Source: Psychromonas sp. SA13A (lineage in GTDB: Bacteria > Pseudomonadota > Gammaproteobacteria > Enterobacterales > Psychromonadaceae). Taken from it: a stretch of DNA of 64,000 nucleotides. The stretch covers positions 1 through 64,000 of the forward strand of contig NZ_WTKU01000002.1 in assembly GCF_011378715.1 (NCBI RefSeq). Reading direction: 5' to 3'. Below are positions 7,991-15,904 of this stretch, piece after piece (the stretch's first letter is position 1; the number at the start of each line of letters is the position of its first letter). The translations under genes were made by a program, and so were the position numbers. The notes under the pieces were generated by a model, which was given only the letters and a program-made list of their open reading frames with translations, ran no database searches and was not told the DNA's origin.

Positions 7991-9241
7991 TTATTGAGCG
8001 GCTGCGACTGCTTTTACTAGTTTTGCAGCTGCGGCTTCTGCCGTTATTGAATCTGAGTTGTAAAACTCAGTAATGGTGTCGAAGATTGCACCTTGAGTAG
8101 AAGAGAACGTAGACATACCGTGCGCCATACTAGGTAATAAGGTGTTTGCTTTAGCAGTTCTGACAAAGTCTTTTGCTGATATTTTTGCACAGTCATCAAA
8201 CTTATCCATAGGTAGGTTTAAACGAGCAGGAATTGAGCCTTTATTCAGGTTGAATATCTCCTGAAAAGCAGGACTTAGTATAGTACTCGCTAAATCGTTT
8301 TGGCCTTTTTGTAGTTCTTTGTCATCCACTTCAAACATAACAAAACTGTCGATATTAAAGGTGTAATCATTGGTTGTACCTGGTGCAGCTACACATAGAT
8401 AGTCTTTACCCGGCATTTTACCCGCAGCAGTGAATTCACCTTTTGCCCAATCACCCATGAATTGCATACCCGCTTCGCCATTAATCACCATGGCTGTCGC
8501 TAGATTCCAATCACGTCCTGGTGAACCTGCATCGGTGTAGTCTTTGATTTTATGAAAAACCTTCAAGGCCTTAATCATGGTAGGGCTATTCAATGATTTA
8601 GGATCTAAGTCAATGAATGCTTTGTTATAAAATTCTGCACCAGCGGTACCTAATACAACTGTTTCAAACGTTGTTGCGTCTTGCCAAGGCTGTCCGCCAT
8701 GGGCAACAGCTGTCATGCCCGCTGCTTTAATTTTGTCTGCCGCAACAAAGAACTCATCCCACGTTGTTGGTACAGTCGCACCCGCTTTTTCAAATACTTC
8801 AGGGTTTGTCCACATCCAGTTTACACGGTGGACATTGACTGGAACGGCTACATATTCACCTTTATATTTCATTGTGTTCGAAACAACGGTAGGTAACAGA
8901 TTGTCCCAATCTTCTGTTTTAGCTAGGTCATCAAGGTCAGCCAATACGCCTTCTTCACCCCACTCTTGAATACTTGGGCCTTTGATTTGGGCAGCTACAG
9001 GAGGATTACCAGAAACGACACGAGATTTTAACACCGTCATGGCACTTTCACCGCCACCGCCAGCAACAGCAAAGTCTTTCCATACATGGCCTTTCGCTTC
9101 TAACATTGTTTTCAGCTCTGCAATAGATTTTGCTTCACCGCCAGAAGTCCACCAATGCAATACTTCTACTTCTGCAGCTTGCGCTGCCACTGAAAGACCG
9201 AGTGCTAATGAAACACCTAGAACCACTTTTGAAATTTTCAT
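7991..9241 (-). CDS. gtsA: Glucose/mannose-type ABC transporter periplasmic binding protein
   Basis: 416 residues with a Sec signal peptide (KISKVVLGV core, cleavage near AAQA-AEV), then a family 1 extracellular solute-binding protein. The mature start EVEVLHWWTSGGEAKS, GGGGESAMTVLKSRVVSGNPP and HGGQPWQDATTFE strongly resemble GtsA-type glucose/mannose binding proteins of Pseudomonas and marine relatives. The protein captures sugar in the periplasm and delivers it to the two permeases. It is the first gene of the four-gene operon (binding protein, permease, permease, ATPase). A relic of a periplasmic PQQ glucose dehydrogenase lies 7 kb away, so direct uptake may be the remaining glucose route here. 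Substrate is inferred. Confidence 0.85.
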   Translation of the reverse strand: MKISKVVLGVSLALGLSVAAQAAEVEVLHWWTSGGEAKSIAELKTMLEAKGHVWKDFAVAGGGGESAMTVLKSRVVSGNPPVAAQIKGPSIQEWGEEGVLADLDDLAKTEDWDNLLPTVVSNTMKYKGEYVAVPVNVHRVNWMWTNPEVFEKAGATVPTTWDEFFVAADKIKAAGMTAVAHGGQPWQDATTFETVVLGTAGAEFYNKAFIDLDPKSLNSPTMIKALKVFHKIKDYTDAGSPGRDWNLATAMVINGEAGMQFMGDWAKGEFTAAGKMPGKDYLCVAAPGTTNDYTFNIDSFVMFEVDDKELQKGQNDLASTILSPAFQEIFNLNKGSIPARLNLPMDKFDDCAKISAKDFVRTAKANTLLPSMAHGMSTFSSTQGAIFDTITEFYNSDSITAEAAAAKLVKAVAAAQ

Positions 9242-9674
9242 ATGACTTCCCTTATCAAAGAAACCTGATAGCCGTAATGCTGATCAGACTAAAAATTTAG
9301 CGAATAGCCGTTATTTTTTAATGCTAAATAATGTAATTTACGTTGTAAAATAAGTGCTTTAACAACTATTTAAAATAGTCGGCTAATCAAAAGACTATAA
9401 CCGAAAACTAAAATGTGTGGTGATTAAACAAACAAGAGTTGTGATATTGATGTTAATAATATGTGGTTAGTGTTTGCTTTAAAATATAGAAGTTTAACAA
9501 TGGAAAGTGGGGGCCTGTCTTTCATTTTGAACTGATGAATGGCTGTGGAGTAGTTGGCTTGTATGGTCGGAAAACAAGCCTCTCTAAAAGGGTTAGCAGT
9601 GGATGCGCTGTTAAATTATTTTAATAAAAAAGCTCAGTTGCGATGACAGAATGCGATGAAAGAACAAAACGATA
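9242..9674. other. Intergenic promoter region of the sugar importer
   Basis: About 430 bp between the binding-protein start and the terminator of the hydrolase gene upstream. It must carry the importer promoter, but no convincing -35/-10 pair or known operator could be picked out. No ORF with coding character is seen. Confidence 0.5.
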
Positions 9675-9705
9675 ACTCACGGCGAGTTTTAAACTGGCCG
9701 TGAGT
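9675..9705 (-). terminator. Terminator of the MBL-fold hydrolase gene
   Basis: 9-bp perfect stem ACTCACGGC/GCCGTGAGT, 13-base loop, about 35 bp past the stop on the minus strand, followed on that strand by a T-rich stretch (ATCGTTTTGTTCTTTC). A plausible intrinsic terminator. Confidence 0.6.
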
Positions 9706-9739
9706 AATTAAATAGTTTATTCGAGGTCCCTATACATAA

Positions 9740-10870
9740 TTATGGGTTAAGGATCATGTTTTGCATAAACATCATGCTAAAGTTTTCTTTTGCATTTAAG
9801 CTCGCATTACGTACTTTTGGTGCCCAACGTTCAACAAATTTTGCTGCACATAACTCAGCGGCGAGATCAATCCCTTCTCTGTAGTTCCACCACTCAGAAC
9901 CATCTTTATAGCGAAGTCCAGCTTCTTTCATCGTTGCATGGAAGCCATCCGATTTAACCACTTCCCACATGATCTTTTGCATATCTGCAATTAAATCTCT
10001 GTATTGTTCTAGATCTTCGTGTGTCGCAACTATTTTTTCATGTCCGGTAATGACAAATTCAAAATCAGGGTAATCATCTAACAATATTTGTGGGATTTTC
10101 CAAGTCATCATAGGATCGCTTGCTTCACCAAAATGGATCCAAGGAGCTGATTTCGCGTGGAATGTATCCGTAGCAAATAGGATTTTTTGTTTAGGTGCAT
10201 AAACAACGGCATCATCATGAGAATGCCAGTTTCGGCTATAGTTTTTAAATTCTAAGCGCAGTCCTCCGGTTTCAAGTACATACTCATCATCCCAGACAAG
10301 GTTTGGCATTGGACGCATATTTGCTCTTTCTGCCGGTAAATCTTCATGGGCAATTTTTAAGAATTCTTCTGTTTCACGTTGTGCAATGATTTTGGCATCT
10401 TTTGCCATTAGGCCTGATTCAACATAAAGGTGCATACCTTCAGCGTGATCTCTATGATGATGGGAGTAGATTACATGAGTGATTTTTTTATCTGTTAGCT
10501 TGGGAATGAGATCTAATACACCTGGTGTTAGTTCTGGTCTTGCATCATAAACGACCACACCAATATCGGTAATAAAAAAGACCATGCTATCGAACTCATT
10601 ATGAATATAGTAAGCATTGTCAGCAACCTTGTAGTAGTTGTATCCTCGCTCTGGTATGGACGTATATACGTAATCTATTGAATTATATTTTGTTTTTACC
10701 GCTTCTATATCAAATTTATCCGAGGCTTGTACATTTCCGCATAATGAAGAGAGGGCGACAATAGCGCATGCACCTAGTACATTATGCATACGTCTCGGTA
10801 ACAATATTTTTAACAACCTTTTTGGCAATTTTTTTGGCAATTTTTTTGTTATTTTTTTTGATAATGTCAT
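9740..10870 (-). CDS. Exported MBL-fold metallo-hydrolase with poly-A-rich start
   Basis: 376 residues. The metallo-beta-lactamase fold is shown by HHHRDH (137-142), the His216/His218 region (NWHSHDD), Asp235 (FATDTFH) and His277 (ITGHEK), a full binuclear metal site. The start at 10870 has an excellent AAGGAG 8 bases upstream. It gives an unusually basic N-region (KKITKKLPKKLPKR) before the hydrophobic core and an AQA-like cleavage site (NVQA-SDKF), so the product is predicted to be periplasmic. A second in-frame ATG (Met28, at 10789) would give an ordinary signal peptide. Codons 4-18 contain A-runs of 8, 7, 7 and 5. Substrate is unknown. The AraC gene upstream on the same strand may regulate it. 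Confidence 0.8.
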   Translation of the reverse strand: MTLSKKITKKLPKKLPKRLLKILLPRRMHNVLGACAIVALSSLCGNVQASDKFDIEAVKTKYNSIDYVYTSIPERGYNYYKVADNAYYIHNEFDSMVFFITDIGVVVYDARPELTPGVLDLIPKLTDKKITHVIYSHHHRDHAEGMHLYVESGLMAKDAKIIAQRETEEFLKIAHEDLPAERANMRPMPNLVWDDEYVLETGGLRLEFKNYSRNWHSHDDAVVYAPKQKILFATDTFHAKSAPWIHFGEASDPMMTWKIPQILLDDYPDFEFVITGHEKIVATHEDLEQYRDLIADMQKIMWEVVKSDGFHATMKEAGLRYKDGSEWWNYREGIDLAAELCAAKFVERWAPKVRNASLNAKENFSMMFMQNMILNP

Positions 10871-11070
10871 TGTTCATACTCCTTTGTATTACTCGATGAT
10901 TGGCATCACTAAAAAGTAAAAGCCTCTCAACAGGTATGTTTCATTCAGGAGTATATTTTCTGCCTTGGCACTGGTTCTATAAAGAGACTGAACGCATATT
11001 TTCTGGCACTTTCCGCGGTTCAATAATATAGTTTATCGATGTGAGAAAAAATTAAATTTTTGCTTGGGAT

Positions 11071-12006
11071 CTATTCTGGTGAGATTTGATATTTATTCCT
11101 AACTTGCTGTCTAAAAGCAATAGGGCTCATACCTGTTTCGCGTTTAAAAAAACGACCAAAGTAGGAAGCATCTTCGAAGTTCAAACAATAACCAATTTCA
11201 GCAACAGTGACATTACTATGAGCAAGTAGTCGTTTCGCTTCAACAATAAGCTGTTGACGGATAATACTGCCCGGCGCAGATCCCGTAATAGCTTTTACCG
11301 TGTCTTTAAGATGGCTGGTAGTAATCCCCATTCTTTTTGCATAATCATGAACCCCATGTTCTGTAATAAAATATTCAGATACTAATTGCTTAAATTGGCG
11401 AACCAAAGATGATGAGGTTACAGAGCCCATTTCGGGATGGTCAATGAGATATAATCGATAGATTTTAGTAAGCAAGATATGTAGATAAGCACGTAACACA
11501 GAAATACTTCTGGCATTTTCGTGATGAAATTCCTGCTCAATGTCGGCAAATAATCCATTAAACACACTCAATTTTTCATCTGCAACAGAAAGCCAAGGAC
11601 TATCAGTTGTATCATTAAAAATGCAAAAGTCCTGAGATCGGATAATATTAGAAGATGAAAAACCTAGAAACTCCTCAGTAAAAAGAAGGGTATAGCCGTT
11701 TAATGGTTTTATCAGTTGCCAAAAATGAACTTGATCTTTTGATAGGAAAAAAAACATCGGTGGTTTAATTTGGTATGGCACAAAATCAATAATATGAATC
11801 CCTTCACCTTCGCTGATATATAACACCTCATAACAATCATGACGGTGAGGATAATTAACCACGCCAACGCCACTCATTAACTCAAATCTTGTTACTAAGA
11901 AAGGTAATTGTGGGTCCAGTAATGGGTGTGATTGTTCGAGAGCACGTTGAACTTTATCAAACGCTTCAGTGTAAGAATGTGAGGGTATATCTAGACGTTT
12001 TTTCAT
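11071..12006 (-). CDS. AraC-family transcriptional regulator with N-terminal cupin
   Basis: 311 residues. N-terminal AraC-type cupin ligand domain (NYPHRHDCYEVLYISEGEG, a classic His-rich barrel) and C-terminal double helix-turn-helix (YAKRMGITTSHLKDTVKAITG; VAEIGYCLNFEDASYFGRFF, KRETGMSPIAFRQQ). It probably senses a small carbon or aromatic ligand. A TTG start two codons further up (12012) is possible, but the ATG at 12006 is preferred. It lies 200 bp upstream of the MBL-hydrolase gene in the same direction, so that gene is its likeliest target (inference). Confidence 0.87.
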   Translation of the reverse strand: MKKRLDIPSHSYTEAFDKVQRALEQSHPLLDPQLPFLVTRFELMSGVGVVNYPHRHDCYEVLYISEGEGIHIIDFVPYQIKPPMFFFLSKDQVHFWQLIKPLNGYTLLFTEEFLGFSSSNIIRSQDFCIFNDTTDSPWLSVADEKLSVFNGLFADIEQEFHHENARSISVLRAYLHILLTKIYRLYLIDHPEMGSVTSSSLVRQFKQLVSEYFITEHGVHDYAKRMGITTSHLKDTVKAITGSAPGSIIRQQLIVEAKRLLAHSNVTVAEIGYCLNFEDASYFGRFFKRETGMSPIAFRQQVRNKYQISPE

Positions 12007-12625
12007 GAACAATCATCTTTTCGAAGAGTACACAATAAAAGCTATATTAATACAAACAGACACTATGCTCAAAAGCTTAGGACTGATTATGTACTGGTTA
12101 CCCTTTATATTTTGCAAGCAGGGACTTGCGAGTTGCTTTTGTTCATTTTGGCTAACAATTTTTTATACTCTTTTCACCTGTACTCTTTTTGTCCACTTCT
12201 TATTTTACCTGCAAATAAATTAGTCGCTTAGGTTGAAAATATAGCTAACCGTTCATACTCTCATTTGGGTAAGTAATGCCATTATATTTTTTACCATAAT
12301 TTTATCATTATTTATGGCCGCTTAATTAAATTGTTTGGTGAAATTATTTGGATGAATTGTTGATTGCAATCGCAATGGGCTTATCTGTAGACTCACTATA
12401 TAAACCATTTTTACTCTAATCCTTAGTTTATTTTGTTGGTGAAAGTAGGGATAACAATCACGATAGCTAGTTAAGTTACTTGAATAACATTGGGGCAAGG
12501 TGAGTCGAGTTAGCCTAATATTAACGTTTATCAAAGAAAGTATTTATTTTCTCCTGTAAATAGTCGTAACAGCATGAACGTTTCGTATAAATTGTAATTT
12601 AAAGTACTGTACTGAAGAGGAATCT
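12007..12625. other. Long intergenic region without a supported gene
   Basis: About 620 bp between divergent AraC and FIST-GGDEF genes. Short frames on both strands lack ribosome sites and coding character. It must contain both promoters. No strong palindrome, repeat or relic was recognised. Confidence 0.5.
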
Positions 12626-14425
12626 ATGAGAGTCACTAACCATAATTATAAAAACTTAGCTGATTTAAAACAAAATTTAGATTTATCCCATGTCGATTCT
12701 AAAAATACATTAATGCAAGTTTTCAGTGGCTTGGTGACAGAAAGTGAAGTGAGACAAATTCAATCCATTATTAATGAAAAATGCAGTGGTATTACATTTA
12801 TTGGTACAACGACGGCAGGAGAGATCCATAACGGACAAGTTTTTAAAAATACCATCTCGATTTCTATTATGGAGTTTGAATTCACAGGCTTTAATTCTTA
12901 TTATTTTCACCATGATGATGATTATGAGCTTGGTAGAAATATCGCAAAGACAAGTTTTAAGAATGATACAAAAGTTGCCATCATCTTTATTGATGGGCTG
13001 CTAACCAATGGAAGTGAAGTTGTTGATGGCATCTCCTCAATCAATTCTAACATTCCTATCGCTGGTGGTATGGCGGCAGAAAATGGGGCGTTAAAAAACA
13101 CGTTTTTATTTAATAATGAAGGTGTATACCGCAAAGGCGCTGTTGTCGTTTCCCTTAATAGCGACGTTTTAAAAGTATTTACTGATTACCAATTAAATTG
13201 GCAACCTATTGGTAAGTTTATGACGGTGACGAAGGCTGATAAGAATCATCTTTACGAAATAGATAATATTTCAGTGAGTGATATTTACAAAAAATATTTA
13301 GGTGATGCAGTTGGCGATGGATTACCGCATTCTGCAACCGAGTTTCCTTTATTAAAAATTGAAGATGATGGTATGGAAGTATGTAGAGTCTTTACCCATA
13401 AATTTGAAGAAGATGGATCGCTTCTATCAATTGGAAACTTACAGGTCGGCGACAAAGTCAGGCTGGCGTTTGGGAATGTTAATTTAATTCTTCAAAGAGC
13501 AAGAAAAAATATTCAAGAATATTCTCTTTTACAATTTGAAGCTATTTTCACCTATAGCTGTGCGTCAAGAATTGCTTTTTTACAATCTGATATTGTGCAG
13601 GAGTTAGAGCCTCTGAATTGTGTTGCACCTATTGCTGGTTTTTTTACTTTCGGTGAAATTTTTCATAAGCACGGTAAAAACAATTTTCTTAATATTAGCC
13701 TGACAATACTCGGGCTGTCTGAAAATACTAATCAACAGATCATACATACAGTGCAAAAAAATACAGTTAAAAATGAAGAGAAGAATGTTTTTAAAAACAA
13801 ACACTTTATCGTGTTGGATGCGCTCACTAATTTATCGAATACTGTGATTGACGAATTAAATAATGCCAATAAAAAACTTGAAGAAGCACAAAATAAACTC
13901 ACAGAACAGGCTAATCATGATTACCTTACTAATTTGTATAATAGAAGGTATTTTAATGAAGTTGCACAGGGCTTTTTACAAGTTGCTAAAAGAGAGAGTA
14001 ATAATTTTAGTGTCCTTATGCTAGATATCGATAAATTTAAAGGTATTAATGATAGCTACGGGCACCTCATTGGTGATGAAGTCATTAAAGTATTATCCGC
14101 AATATTAATAGACAACACGCGAGCTGCTGATATTGTTTCAAGGTTCGGTGGTGAGGAGTTTGCAATATTATTACCCTCCACTGATAGCACCGGCGCATTG
14201 GCAATAGCTGAGAAGTTAAGGCGTGTAGTTGAAAATAACACGATAAGTATTGAACGATATAATATAAAATTTACTATCAGTATAGGCATATCGAGCACTA
14301 ACTATCGCGATGATAATCATATAAGTGAAGCATTAAATAGAGCGGATAAGGCGCTTTATGAAGCCAAAGAAAATGGGAGAAATAGAACAGTTGTATTTTC
14401 AAATAAAGTTTTTTCAGATAGTTAA
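12626..14425 (+). CDS. FIST-domain sensor diguanylate cyclase
   Basis: 599 residues. Residues about 1-370 are FIST plus FIST_C (FIGTTTAGEI, IAGGMAAENG, GDAVGDGLPHS, SCASR, GFFTFGEI), a predicted small-molecule (amino-acid-like) sensor. A coiled-coil linker (VIDELNNANKKLEEAQNKL) leads to a GGDEF domain with DYLTNLYNRR, LDIDKFKGIND and FGGEEF near residue 506, an intact active site. RAAD lies exactly five residues before GGEEF, an inhibitory I-site for product feedback. There is no transmembrane segment, so it should be a cytoplasmic cyclic-di-GMP synthase. Start ATG follows GAGGAA. A single gene with promoter in the long gap upstream. Confidence 0.92.
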   Translation: MRVTNHNYKNLADLKQNLDLSHVDSKNTLMQVFSGLVTESEVRQIQSIINEKCSGITFIGTTTAGEIHNGQVFKNTISISIMEFEFTGFNSYYFHHDDDYELGRNIAKTSFKNDTKVAIIFIDGLLTNGSEVVDGISSINSNIPIAGGMAAENGALKNTFLFNNEGVYRKGAVVVSLNSDVLKVFTDYQLNWQPIGKFMTVTKADKNHLYEIDNISVSDIYKKYLGDAVGDGLPHSATEFPLLKIEDDGMEVCRVFTHKFEEDGSLLSIGNLQVGDKVRLAFGNVNLILQRARKNIQEYSLLQFEAIFTYSCASRIAFLQSDIVQELEPLNCVAPIAGFFTFGEIFHKHGKNNFLNISLTILGLSENTNQQIIHTVQKNTVKNEEKNVFKNKHFIVLDALTNLSNTVIDELNNANKKLEEAQNKLTEQANHDYLTNLYNRRYFNEVAQGFLQVAKRESNNFSVLMLDIDKFKGINDSYGHLIGDEVIKVLSAILIDNTRAADIVSRFGGEEFAILLPSTDSTGALAIAEKLRRVVENNTISIERYNIKFTISIGISSTNYRDDNHISEALNRADKALYEAKENGRNRTVVFSNKVFSDS

Positions 14426-14645
14426 TCGATTGACTCTGGAAATCACTTCTAAAACCTAACTGCCATACTCAAGCTCCTTTACTCAATTACTTTTAAGCAT
14501 GTACTTTTAACCTTGCACTATTTAACAAATAGCTATGTGTGCTAAATGCATTCATTTGTTGAGCATGCTACTTAGTTTATTAGCCTAGACCGCTGCATCT
14601 TGCACCGCTAAAGCTCCTTGTAGCCGACACGTTTTATATGAGGTA

Positions 14646-15272
14646 ATGATGAACAAAGAAAATATGATGCTTGGAATGGAAGCGCTTAGCCTTATTGATG
14701 AAGATATTAAACAGGCGTATACAGAGATTGGGTTACCTGCTGAGAGAAGCAGCCCAGAGGGTTTTGAAACTTTCCTTTCTACCATCATTAGCCAACAATT
14801 ATCGACGAAGGTGGCTATGGTCATTAAAGATCGCGTTGTTGCTTTGATGGAGGATCTCACTCCTGAAAGCCTTCTTAATATTCCGGATCAGAGCCTTCGA
14901 GATGCGGGGTTATCTTGGCGTAAGGTTGAATATGCCAAAGGCCTAGCTGAAGCGATCGCAACGAATCGGTTTGATATAGATAATTTGGGTAAGCTGAGCG
15001 ATGATGATGCGATTAAAGCAATCACCGAAATTAAGGGGTTTGGCCGCTGGAGTGCGGAAATATATCTCATGTTTTCTTTAGATAGAAAAGATGTGTTTCC
15101 GGCTGACGATTTAGGTTTATTAGTGGCCTTGAAACATCTCAAAGGGTTACCTGAAAAACCAACGGCAAAACAAGCACGTGAAATTGTAAAGCATTGGTCA
15201 CCTTGGCAAAGTGCGGGGGCTCTTTTCCTTTGGCAGTATTATCATCAACTTAACTTACCTAAAAAAGCCTAA
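14646..15272 (+). CDS. DNA-3-methyladenine glycosylase II-like (HhH-GPD)
   Basis: 208-residue base-excision glycosylase of the AlkA/Mag1 group. Helix-hairpin-helix EIKGFGRWSAEIYLMFSL (about 128-145) is followed by FPADDLGL, where Asp155 is the expected catalytic aspartate. The N-terminal ISQQLSTKVA block is the conserved first HhH-GPD helix. It is shorter than E. coli AlkA (282 residues) because the N-terminal beta domain is missing, as in yeast Mag1-type enzymes. Starts at 14646 and 14649 (ATGATG) both follow GAGG; the second has the better spacing. Confidence 0.88.
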   Translation: MMNKENMMLGMEALSLIDEDIKQAYTEIGLPAERSSPEGFETFLSTIISQQLSTKVAMVIKDRVVALMEDLTPESLLNIPDQSLRDAGLSWRKVEYAKGLAEAIATNRFDIDNLGKLSDDDAIKAITEIKGFGRWSAEIYLMFSLDRKDVFPADDLGLLVALKHLKGLPEKPTAKQAREIVKHWSPWQSAGALFLWQYYHQLNLPKKA

Positions 15273-15454
15273 GCTAAAAAACCTTAAGTTAAAAATCCTA
15301 ATATTTTATTGAGCATCTACTGTTTGAACATCTACCGAACAGTCAATTTATCACCGACTCTGATTACTAATCCTTTTGCTTATTGCGTTTTAACTCTGTT
15401 AAACGCAGTTGTTCCTTGCCAGAGCAATGCGCTTTCAAATTACATTCAGTGAAC

Positions 15455-15482
15455 TTTCAGTTTTTCTAAAGTAAACCTTAAG
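15455..15482 (+). promoter_or_regulatory. Triple direct-repeat response-regulator box (copy 1)
   Basis: Three half-sites, TTTCAG, CTAAAG and CTTAAG, separated by exactly 5 bases, giving an 11-bp period. This matches the YTTAAK-N5-YTTAAK layout of PmrA/BasR/QseB-type (OmpR-family) boxes. It lies 48-75 bp upstream of a small membrane ORF and about 420 bp upstream of an LTA-synthase-like transferase, the kind of envelope-modification gene such regulators control. An almost identical copy is at 18676-18703. Confidence 0.65.
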
Positions 15483-15496
15483 TTTCAAGGGATACG

Positions 15497-15525
15497 ATAT
15501 CTGCATTATTTAATTGAGCAGATAT
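15497..15525 (+). promoter_or_regulatory. Dyad/hairpin before small membrane ORF (copy 1)
   Basis: Perfect 8-bp inverted repeat ATATCTGC/GCAGATAT with a 13-base AT-rich loop, ending 4 bases before the ATG. The loop could contain the -10 element, in which case this is an operator; if transcription starts earlier, it would be an RNA hairpin masking the ribosome site. The equivalent dyad at 18715 has a different sequence but keeps pairing. Confidence 0.55.
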
Positions 15526-15529
15526 TTTA

Positions 15530-15796
15530 ATGAAAACAATGAATCCTATGACTCTCCAGCTTGTGTCAATAAAAGTACTTCAAGCTGCCTCATCTCTTAC
15601 CTATTTTATCATTTATATCAATGTTTTAGTTTTGTTTATGGTCGCGCTGTTGTTGGCCGCTATTGCTTGGCTTTGTGCTTCCATACATTTGTCGTTAAAA
15701 CCATTTATTGTATCTTTATCACATTGTTTAAGCTCTTTTTTTAGATCTGAGTTTCCTTCTATTACCTTTCCAATATGTTGTTTTAAAAAGAAATAA
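15530..15796 (+). CDS. Small predicted membrane protein
   Basis: 88 residues, starting MKTMNPMTLQLVSIK, with one long or two short hydrophobic helices (about residues 16-57), then a Cys/Phe-rich, Lys-ended tail (CCFKKK). No family recognised. Support comes from its position: the conserved box and dyad end right at its ATG, and the same leader precedes another small membrane ORF at 18751. There is no strong Shine-Dalgarno (GAG 12 bases upstream). It sits 108 bp before the LTA-synthase-like gene and may be co-transcribed with it. It could be a regulatory or accessory peptide, or non-coding leader; moderate certainty. Confidence 0.5.
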   Translation: MKTMNPMTLQLVSIKVLQAASSLTYFIIYINVLVLFMVALLLAAIAWLCASIHLSLKPFIVSLSHCLSSFFRSEFPSITFPICCFKKK

Positions 15797-15904
15797 ATCG
15801 CTTTAACTGAACTGATTTAAATCCTTGAAATCAGTTCATTAAGGTTAACTACTGTTTTGAAAAAATGATGTTTCAATTCGACTCAATATAATTAAGAGAA
15901 ATAA

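Noticed and set aside
12005-12534. Two short open frames in the AraC/FIST-GGDEF gap
   Set aside because: No ribosome site, no family-like composition, and they lie in a divergent promoter region.
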